Below are positions 9,111 to 16,946 of a DNA stretch of 16,946 nt, in pieces. This DNA is from an uncultured Ureaplasma sp. (lineage in GTDB: Bacteria > Bacillota_I > Bacilli_A > Mycoplasmatales > Mycoplasmoidaceae): assembly GCA_902782585.1 (NCBI GenBank), contig CACZNK010000047.1, forward strand, positions 1-16,946, given 5' to 3'. Both the position numbers and the translations under genes were made by a program. A model generated the notes under the pieces. The model searched no databases, was not told where the DNA came from, and saw nothing but the letters and a program-made list of their open reading frames with translations. The first letter of the stretch is position 1, and every line of letters starts with the position of its first letter.

Positions 9111-11798
9111 TTAATTGTCAACATATATTAAATTTCTAAAATATCCACTTGATGAATTTGGGAATGTATTTTCAAATTCTTCTTTATCAATTGATGAATC
9201 AAGAAGTATTTTAATACCATTTGTATATGAGTAACAATTTATATCAGTCATTGAAAATGAATAAGTTGGATCTATAAAAACATCAATACTACATTTAATA
9301 TAAATAGTTGAATAACAATTTTGACAATCAAGCATAAAATTTTTACCAATATACTTAATGGTATTTGGTATTATGATTTGAGTATTATCTAAGCCAAATT
9401 TAAGACAATTAGATAAAAAATTATCCCCAATTGAAGTTATATTGTTTGGAATTATTATAGATTGATTAAAATTAGTACACCCAGACATAAAATCGTTACC
9501 AATTGTGACAATTTTATTTAAAGAACTTATTGGTTGATTAAAACTAGTACACCCAGACATGAAATTGTCCCCAATTGAGATTATATTATTTGGAATAGTT
9601 ATTGGTTGATTAAAACTAGTACACTTAGACAAAAAACCATTAGAAATAGTTGTTAGTTTTTCAGGAAAACGTACTGATTTGTTGTAGCTAGTACATTCAG
9701 ACAAGAAATTGTCACCAATTGAAGTCACATTATCTAAATGATATATTATTTGATTAAAACTAGTACACCCAGACAAAAAATTATTACCAATTGATTTTAT
9801 GGTACTTGGAAGATCTAATGATGTAAAGCTTGTACACCCAGACATGAAATTATTACCAATTGATTTTATGTTTTTTATATATGGACTATTTGATCCAAGA
9901 TATGAATCAAAACCAGTACAACCTGCTAAAAAACCATTAGGAATGGATGTTATTGCTTCAGGAAAATCAGTTAATTTATTAAAGCTAGTACATCCAGCTA
10001 AAAAATTATCCCCAATTAATGTTATATTATTTAAAAAATCAATTGATTTATTAAAACTAGTACATCCAGCTAAAAAATTATCCCCAATTGAAGTTATATT
10101 ATTTAGAAAATCCAATGGTAAATCAAAACTAGTACATCCTGATAAAAAACCATTAGGAATGGATGTTATTGCTTTAGGAAGATTTATTTGTTCATTAAAG
10201 CTAGTACATCCAGCTAAAAAATTATCCCCAATTGAAGTTATATTATTTGGTATTGATATTGGTAGGTTATAACTAGTACATCCTGATAAAAAACCATTAG
10301 GAATAGATATCATGTTTCTTGAAAAATTTATTGTTTGATAAAAACTAGTACATCCAGCTAAAAAATTATCCCCAATTGAAGTTATATTATTTGGAATTGT
10401 TAAAGGTTGATTAAAACTGGTACACCCAAGTAAAAAATCACTTCCAATCGAGGTTATATTTCTTAAAAAGTTCATTGGTTGATTAAAACTAGTACACCCA
10501 GACAAGAAACAATTAGGAATGGTTGTTATTGCTTCAGGAAGATATATTTGTTGGTTAAATTTAGTACATCCAGACAAAAAACCATAGGCAATTGAAGTTA
10601 TATTATCTGGAATAGTTATAGTTTGATTAAAACTAGTAGATCCAGACAAGAAATTACTTGAAATTGATGTTAATGTTGATGGAAAACTTACCGATTGATT
10701 AAATTTAGTACACCCAGACAAAAAACCATTTCCAATTGAAGTGATATTACAAGGAAGTGATATTGTAGCATTAAAACTAGTACAACCATATAAAAAATTA
10801 TCTCCAATTGAAGTTATACTTTCTGGAAAATTTATTATCTGATTAAAACTAGAACACTTAGACAAAAAACCATCTCCAATCGAAGTTATTTGATCTGAAA
10901 TAGTTATTGGTTGATTAAATTTAGTACACCTAGATAAAAAACCATCACCTATTCTAGAGATTTTTACAAGGTTATGAGTAATTGGAATATTAACCCTTTG
11001 ATTGAAACTAATTGATTCAATAGTATCTGAGGTATTAATTTCATATGTGTTATCATCAAGCAATGTAAATTTATAGATTAAACTATTATAAGTGCACAAC
11101 TTATAAATTTCACTTTTTATTTCTAATTCTCCAAATGTAGCAACAACTTGAAAATTAAATATATTTGCAACAACATTTTCATTCCATGATACAAAACCAT
11201 ATTTATCAATATCAAAAATTGAATATCCAAATGAATTTATACTAAATTTATATTGATCATAGGGAATGGTTGTGTCAGAAAATTTATCATATAAAAATCA
11301 ATTTGATTTAGATCTTGGTACTTCATATGAAGCTGAATCATAACAAATAGTATTGTTTTCAATGATTGATGAATATTTTAGTTGAAGATCATAGGTTGAT
11401 ACAATAAATTTGAATGGTTTTATAATGTAATAACTCCTGTAATAACACTCAATTGTTAAATCATAATTCCCTACAGGAATATTGTCACTTCATGAAATAA
11501 AACCATTTTCTTGAATACTTATACCATCAGGAGTATCATCATTATGTTGTAAATCCCATTTAACTTTTAAGTTAGGAATAACAGTTTTATTATTTTTTAT
11601 GAGTTTACAATAATTTTTTGAGATATTTGATTCATTAAATTTTGCAATAACTTTTTCATCAAAATCGATCTTAAATTTAATATTGTTGTTAGAAGAACAA
11701 GAAGTCAACAATACACTTGGTATTGTTGCATTTAAAACTAATGCACTAGACATCAAAAAAAATGTTTTCAATATTCTAGATATTCTAAAATTCCTCAT
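9111..11798 (-). CDS. BspA-like lipoprotein: two Ig-like domains followed by about 22 leucine-rich repeats
   Basis: 895 codons, UGA as Trp (for example the TGA at 11490-11492). MRNFRISRIL, a hydrophobic stretch and SVLLTSC give lipidation at Cys34. Residues about 38-140 and 140-233 are two diverged copies of an Ig-like unit, recognised by GISIQENGFISWSDNIP and GFVSWNENVV, each followed by an alternating strand (YDLTIECYY; FNFQVVATF). A linker containing SFNQRVNIPITHN leads into 22 LRR units at about 282-815, 24 residues each, with consensus IGDNFLAGCTSFNQ. Alternate units use IPNGFLSGC instead of IGDNFL. An 80-residue cap (816-895) begins at the FM-type repeat and matches in length and layout the final cap of the gene at 5906-8509. 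The mature protein should be an extracellular solenoid on an Ig-like stalk; ligand unknown. TATAAT sits 8 bases before the ATG. No terminator hairpin follows the stop directly. Confidence 0.9.
9354..10955 (-). repeat. Tandem 72-bp LRR repeats (about 22 units)
   Basis: The period is 72 bp, seen for example between copies of CATCCAGCTAAAAAATTATC at 9991 and 10063. Long stretches are identical between units and one 60-bp block is shared with the neighbouring gene. Unit 15 carries a four-residue insertion, unit 22 a three-residue one. Confidence 0.9.
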
Positions 11799-11902
11799 AT
11801 GTATATATTATATATGATTGAATATAAACAACATATTCGCTACATAAATTCAATTCCACTTTTTTTGATTTAAATGTAAATAAGTTATAATATTTTAAGT
11901 AA
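11799..11902. promoter_or_regulatory. Divergent promoter region between two lipoprotein genes
   Basis: A 104-bp gap. On the minus strand TATAAT (11807-11812) lies 8 bases before the ATG at 11798. On the plus strand TATAAT (11886-11891) lies 11 bases before the ATG at 11903. No credible -35 boxes and no Shine-Dalgarno are visible for either gene, so both transcripts are likely leaderless or nearly so. Confidence 0.6.
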
Positions 11903-13423
11903 ATGATAATTTTCAACTTTTTTAAAAAAATTTTTGCTATTTCATTACAAATTTCATCAATTGTAACTATTAGTTTTATAACAACAAATTGCAAAAATAT
12001 CTCTATATATTCTTTTACTGGTGGGAGTGATTATCTAAGTGGAACTTTTGGTAATTCAGGCAAAGACTATAAAAGATGATATATTAAAACCAATAATAAT
12101 GATAATTATAATGGTTATATTGATTGAGCAATATTTCCAACAATACCAGGTGTTTCAATTGATAATGGAGTTGTTAGTTGAGATAGTATGGTTGAAAGAG
12201 GCATCCACCTATTTCGAATAGTAGCAATAGTTAAGAATAAACGATATGCTTCAGAAGATTTCGTTGAATTATATATTTCTCATCCTTATATTTCAATTCA
12301 ACCTACCATTGATTCAAGTTTTGAAATAAAAAATTTTGCTGGTAATAATCCAAATTTACAATATTCATTTGATACTGAAAATTGAAATGAATATTCGGGT
12401 GTTATTAATATACCCAAAGATAAAATTTTATATCTAAAAGGTAACAATCCAACTGGTTGGTCACATTCTGATGCTGATTGACATAACCCACGTATTAGAT
12501 ATACAACATTTAAATTCTCTGGAGAAGTATATGTTGCTGGTAGTGTTATGGCATTAGTTGATAATGGAGTTGGAAATACAACAATTATTCCAGATGGTTA
12601 TTGTTTTAGTTATCTATTTTCAGGATGTAATAATGTTAAAATTATAAATCGAGAATTTTTGAAAAAACCCACAACATTGACAGAAAATTGTTATGGTGCA
12701 ATGTTTAGCGGATGTAGTTCAATAACAATCGCGCCAGATTTACCAGCTATATCATTAAAAGAGAGATGTTATAACTACATGTTTAATGGGTGTAGTTCAT
12801 TACAAATACCACCTATTTTGCCAGCTACAAGTTTAGTTGATAAATGCTATCAATATATGTTTGAAAATTGTACATCATTAAAAAATGCTCCAAATTTACC
12901 AGCAACAGAATTAGCTGATGGTTGTTATACTAGTATGTTTGCCAATTGTACATCATTAAAAAATGCTCCAAATTTACCAGCTATATCATTAAAAGAAAGT
13001 TGTTATAACAATATGTTTAGTGGATGCAGTTCATTACAAATACCACCTATTTTGCCTGCAACAGAATTAGCTGAATATTGTTATAACTACATGTTTAATG
13101 GTTGTGATTCATTAACATTTGCTCCAGAATTGCCGGCAACAATTTTAGTTAATTATTGTTATTACTCAATGTTTTCACATTGTACATCATTAACAATTGC
13201 ACCAGATTTACTGGCAACAAGTTTGATTAAAGGCTGTTATACTAATATGTTTAAAGGTTGTGAGTCATTAAAACAAATTAAATTGTATTATGACGGAAAT
13301 TATGATGAAACTTATTTTAAAAATTGAGTGAATGGTGTTAATGAAGATGGTATATTCTATTACAATGGTAATGATACTAAAGAACATTTTGGATTATCAT
13401 CATGAACACTAAAGATTTTTTAA
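11903..13423 (+). CDS. BspA-like lipoprotein: one Ig-like domain followed by 26-residue leucine-rich repeats
   Basis: 506 codons; UGA as Trp. The ATG at 11903 gives MIIFNFFKKI, a hydrophobic stretch and SFITTNC, so lipidation is predicted at Cys30. This start extends the protein far upstream of later Met codons and supplies the signal. Residues about 31-135 form one Ig-like unit with FTGGSDYLSGTFG and GVSIDNGVVSW. Residues 136-232 match the N-terminal region of BspA-like proteins (YLKGNNPTGW; VYVAGSVMAL). From 233 come 26-residue LRR units of the form CYxxMFxGCxSLxxAPxLPAT, about seven complete ones plus degenerate ends. The C-terminus FKNWVNGVNEDGIFYYNGN is the conserved closing motif of this family. 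The LRR class differs from that of the neighbours at 5906-8509 and 9111-11798, so the locus displays two LRR solenoid types. The gene ends before a strong bidirectional terminator. Confidence 0.9.
12599..13270 (+). repeat. Tandem 78-bp LRR repeats
   Basis: Units of 78 bp (26 residues) start from a Cys-Tyr codon pair. The 38 bp at 12866-12903 are identical to 12944-12981, exactly 78 bp apart. Another unit type (SSLQIPPILPA) recurs three units further on, suggesting block duplication. Confidence 0.88.
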
Positions 13424-13430
13424 TAATATA

Positions 13431-13462
13431 AAAAAATGATTAGAAAGTTCTAATCATTTTTT
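13431..13462. terminator. Bidirectional Rho-independent terminator
   Basis: AAAAAATGATTAGA (13431-13444) pairs perfectly with TCTAATCATTTTTT (13449-13462) around a 4-base loop. It has an A-run on one side and a T-run on the other, so it can end both convergent transcripts (stops at 13423 and 13492). Confidence 0.88.
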
Positions 13463-13491
13463 AACATTAAATTTTACTTTAATTGTTTTTA

Positions 13492-16400
13492 TTAACTGTT
13501 TTTAAAAAAGTATCAAATGAAGTTACATTTACCAATATTATTTAAAGTTTTTCCTTCAACATCCAAAAGACTAAATAAATTATGTTTTCAATTTGATTCA
13601 TCAGGCATTATATTTTTAAATTCCATCTCTAAGAATATTGAATAACTAACATATGCAGTAGCTAATTTACTTTTTTCTTCACCACCTGTATCTACTTCTA
13701 TATAGCATGGAGTGAATGATCGTATAACATTTACTACATTAACATTTGATAAAACTTTTTTATTGCTATTATTTCCAATTTCAATATCAGTAATTTTAAA
13801 TTCATCTTCTGAATATATACCATAATCATAAGTATCAATAATATTAAACTTAGCTAATTTTTTTATATCATCAACGTTAGTTGCTTTTAAGTAACATTCA
13901 TAACTGTTGCTGCCTGTATTAAAGTCAACAACTGCTTTATCATTGTATATTTGTTCTGGTAACTTAAATGTTGCAGGTGTTCCTATAGCTGAGTTCCATG
14001 CATTAATTGGTATTACTAGTGAAACATCATTATTACATTGAAATGTTACTATAATTTTTGCTTTATTATAAATTGGAGCTCAGGCAGAATACATTAATTC
14101 TTTGAATTCATCATTATTTCAATGATACCATTCACCAGCACCATTTGCATTTATAAAAAATGGTGTATCATATGTATCTTCTTTATCTTTTTTCTCATAA
14201 ACTATACTATACTTAATACCATCATTTGAATATGTTTCACTTTCAGCGAGATTAAATATTGGTTTGTAATTAATAGTTTTGTTAGTACCAAATCAAACAC
14301 TTGCTTCTACTGATTTTGTGGCAACATATTCTACTTTATCATCTTTAGTATTCTTCTCTAAATAAATATTTGTATTTAATTGACTAAATTCATTGAAATA
14401 TGAAATTCTGTTATATTCGAAACCAATCATTTTGTCATTCTTATTCTTAGGTGAAGGAATAGCTTTTATTTCTAAAGTTATCAATTTACTTGTAGCCATT
14501 TTTTGATATCTTTTTGAAAAGCAATTAATACGGAATGTATATGAACCCTCTTTATTGAAATTTGATCATATGACATGACCATCGTCAATTGTTATTATAC
14601 CATCTAGTATAGCTGGTGCTATCACACCATCTGCTGACATAAATGATGAATCAATTGATCAAGTTAGTTCATCATATTTTGGAGAAATATCATATGTATA
14701 TGCATATAAATTTCATTCATTATCATCACCACCTCGTTGTGATACATATCCGCTTAATGCAGTAGAACCACCATGTAAATAGAATTCATCTGAACCAACT
14801 ATACAAGTAACTTCATCTGAGTAATAAGTTTCATCTTCACTATTACTTTGTTTAATTGCTACTCTAAATTTATAGTTACCAACCTTGATATTTTTTCAGT
14901 GAACAAGCCCTTGATTATCAATTGTTAGTGATTCAGGTAATTCTTCACCTACTAAGCTATAGGTTACATTAGTTACAAGTGTACCATTAATCAATAAACT
15001 TCATTGACCTTTTTCATCTTTACCATCACCTTCATCTATTTCTAAAATAGTGCTACCACCTTTTACTTCAGCATTTTTAGCTGGATTTATTGTTAGAGTT
15101 ATTTCATCCGATTTTATTAATTCGTTGTCATAATAAGCAACAACTTTAAACTTATAAACATTATTTGTAATTTCAGATGATCATGAAACTATTCCATTAT
15201 TAATTTTTATTGTTCCTGGTAATTCTTTACCTTCTATTGTAGACTCTAAACCTCATTTACTTGGTGTTTTTTCTTCATTATCAATATATAAAATTCATTT
15301 TCCTTTTTCATCACTACCATTTGTTCCTGCTTTACCTGATAATGTTGTGCTTCCACCTCGCACAGAATAATTAACTTTATCACCAATAGTTAAAGTAACA
15401 ATTTCGTTAGATTCAATTTCTTTATTATTGTATACAGCTATTACGGTAAATTTGTGTTTACCAGCTCTAACTTGATTTGTTCAATAAATATAACCATCAC
15501 CATTAATGTCAATTCCACTCAATGCAAGAGTATCAGCAGTTTTTAATTTTCATTGAATATCAGATTTAACAATTTCACCATCACGTTGTAGTACTCATGG
15601 TTTTTCAGCTTTACCCTCTTTTTCTTCTTGACCATATAGTGACAATGTACCTTCTGTGTATATTCCATATATACTTTCTTGAACTCATAATTCAATAGTA
15701 GGACTTTCAATTTTATTTTCATCACAAACAGCCACTACTTTGAATTTATATGTAGTATTAGCTTCAACTTTATCTGTTCATTTAACTCATCCATAACCAT
15801 TTTCATCTTTAACAATTTCAATTATATTTGTTAAATCTGTACTTTGATCTTGTGAGACAACACTTCATTGTTGAGCAGCGACATATTTTCCATTCATATA
15901 TGCTTTTCATCGGTTACTATCACTACCACTAGTTCCTTCATGTGTTGTCATTGCAAGAGTACCGCCAGATAGAACATTTTTAGAAGTTATGGTTAATAAG
16001 ATTGGATTAGCAGATTGACATTCTTCATTATTTAACTTAGCAACTACATAAAAAGAATATTCACCTTCATTAATTGTATCAGTCCAATAAACATATCCAT
16101 CTTTATCAATAGATAATGCATTTTCTGGTAATGGTTCTTTTGTAGCTGATTTTAAACTTCATGCAACACCACTTAAAACAGATTCACCGTCACTTTTCAA
16201 TATTCATTGTTTTTCATCTCGTCCCGCTGTAAATGGTGCACTTGTTAATGTAGGAGAACCACCGCTTACTTCATAAGTTTGTTGTACGATATTTAAGGTA
16301 ATTTCAGTAGATTTATATTGTTTTCCTTCATATTGAGCTACTACAAAAAAAATGTATACATTCTTTTGAATTTTGTCTGTTCAACTAACTCTTCCATTCT

Positions 16401-16710
16401 TAATGTTAATGCATGATACATCAGTATTTCCTTTTTTTTCTATATTTCAACTAACACCACTTGTGATAGTTTCACCATTATCACTTTTTAATGATCATGT
16501 ATTTGTATCATCACCACTTTTGCCTACTTTACCAGATAATGAATTACTTCCACCAGTAACTGTATAGTTGGTTTGATTTTTTTTACTACCACAACTTGTA
16601 GCAATTGTTGAAACTGATGCTAATGATAAAATCGCCATGCTAGGAACTAGCAATGACTTTAATAGTTTATTTTTAGATTTTGTTGACTTGTTGTTTTTCA
16701 TAATTTTCAT
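13492..16710 (-). CDS. Large lipoprotein with seven He_PIG-like Ig repeats
   Basis: 1072 codons, many UGA as Trp. MKIMKNNKST, a Lys-rich stretch, a hydrophobic core and STIATSC give lipidation at Cys40 (Cys37 if the second ATG at 16701 is used; AGGA at 16715-16718 lies 4 bases before the first ATG and 13 before the second). Seven units of about 99 residues fill roughly residues 49-735. Each opens with (V/L)xGGSxxLSG or a variant, has a conserved W(I/S/V)L, then LPxxIxIxNGxVxW and an alternating strand YxFxVVAxY. The LP..I.I.xG...W..... G.Y.F.V.A layout resembles the He_PIG putative Ig domain, with Trp where that family often has Gly. The last 330 residues have no repeat and no domain I recognise. 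The final residues may be frameshifted (see findings). Surface location is firm from the signal; stalk or adhesin function is inferred. Confidence 0.9.
14500..16566 (-). repeat. Seven tandem Ig-like repeats of about 99 residues
   Basis: Unit starts are near residues 51, 150, 248, 352, 451, 550 and 647. They are diverged at DNA level, unlike the LRR arrays, so they look old and functionally constrained rather than freshly amplified. Confidence 0.8.
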
Positions 16711-16916
16711 ATTTTCCTAAACATTTTAATGATATTATACAAAATAAACGATTAATGTTGCAAAAAGTGAGCAAAATTTAACAAAATTTAAAAAAATGAG
16801 TAATGTTGCAAAAAAAGTTGGTTTTTTGAAAAAAGTTGGAAAAGTATATATGTATATTCATATACATATATAAAATTGTAAAAAATGCTTGAACTATATA
16901 CACATAATATAGTTCT
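16711..16916. promoter_or_regulatory. Divergent intergenic region with promoter and repeated motifs
   Basis: On the minus strand TATAAT (16734-16739) lies 23 bases before the ATG at 16710, with AGGA at 16715-16718 as a weak Shine-Dalgarno. TAATGTTGCAAAAA occurs at 16753-16766 and again at 16801-16814. AAAAAAGTTGG occurs at 16811-16821 and 16829-16839. A 12-bp perfect inverted repeat occupies 16845-16856 and 16861-16872 with loop TTCA. A CATAAT (16903-16908) could serve the plus-strand start at 16917. No RNA gene is seen. Confidence 0.5.
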
Positions 16917-16946
16917 ATGGAAAAGAAAGTAAGAAACGGCAATAGA
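16917..16946 (+). CDS. Possible 5' end of a gene running off the window
   Basis: ATG at 16917 opens ten codons (MEKKVRNGNR) to the edge without a stop. A CATAAT lies 8 bases upstream and there is no Shine-Dalgarno, the same close spacing as at the lipoprotein genes. Too short to identify; a basic start of this kind fits a cytosolic or DNA-binding protein, not a lipoprotein. Confidence 0.3.
   Translation, partial: MEKKVRNGNR

Noticed and set aside
9799..10272. 157-codon plus-strand open frame with a periodic sequence (LKLVHPAKKLSPI)
   Set aside because: It is antisense to the LRR array of 9111-11798; the periodicity is just the 72-bp repeat read on the other strand.
6149..10955. Regularly spaced repeats that look at first like a CRISPR array
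   Set aside because: The whole 72-bp period is conserved and codes for LRR units in a continuous frame; there are no unique spacers and no cas genes.
11785..11994. 69-codon minus-strand open frame across the divergent promoters
   Set aside because: It overlaps both lipoprotein starts in a different frame and would cover both TATAAT boxes; no protein-like features.
15543..15725. 60-codon minus-strand open frame inside the seven-repeat lipoprotein
   Set aside because: It is in a different frame from the lipoprotein, which is continuous through this stretch.

Overview
The window comes from a mollicute (mycoplasma-type bacterium). The base composition is very AT-rich, and every long gene reads through in-frame UGA, so UGA must encode tryptophan (translation table 4). 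Five proteins, four clearly and one strongly likely, carry mycoplasma-type lipoprotein signals ending in TSC, SSC or TNC. Gene style is compatible with the M. penetrans / Ureaplasma / 'Candidatus Malacoplasma girerdii' part of the tree, but the sequence alone does not fix the species.

Layout. 1-264 is the 3' end of an unrecognised plus-strand gene followed by a terminator. 316-524 has no intact gene and possibly a transposase relic. 525-2228 (-) is a lipoprotein with four bacterial Ig-like (Big_2-type) domains. 2273-3919 (-) is an APC-superfamily amino acid permease. 4089-5870 (+) is dnaK behind a CIRCE operator. 5906-8509 (-), 9111-11798 (-) and 11903-13423 (+) are BspA-like leucine-rich-repeat lipoproteins, with a decayed fourth relative at about 8542-9078 (+). 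13492-16710 (-) is a 1072-residue lipoprotein with seven Ig-like (He_PIG-like) repeats. At the right edge a gene may start at 16917 (+).

About three quarters of the window is surface-display coding capacity, with dnaK and one permease as the only housekeeping-type genes. The LRR genes form two divergent pairs: 8509(-)/8542(+) and 11798(-)/11903(+). In each pair a 24-residue-repeat LRR gene faces a 26-residue-repeat LRR gene, which suggests duplication of a divergent cassette followed by decay of one arm. The same Ig-like unit also occurs in three otherwise different lipoproteins (two copies in 9111-11798, one in 11903-13423, seven in 13492-16710). The repeat arrays stay nearly identical at DNA level, including a 60-bp perfect match between two genes, so the locus looks built for recombination and repeat-number change.

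Regulation. dnaK has a conventional promoter, a CIRCE operator and a strong Shine-Dalgarno. Several lipoprotein genes instead have TATAAT only 8-17 bases before the ATG and no Shine-Dalgarno, which suggests leaderless or nearly leaderless mRNAs.
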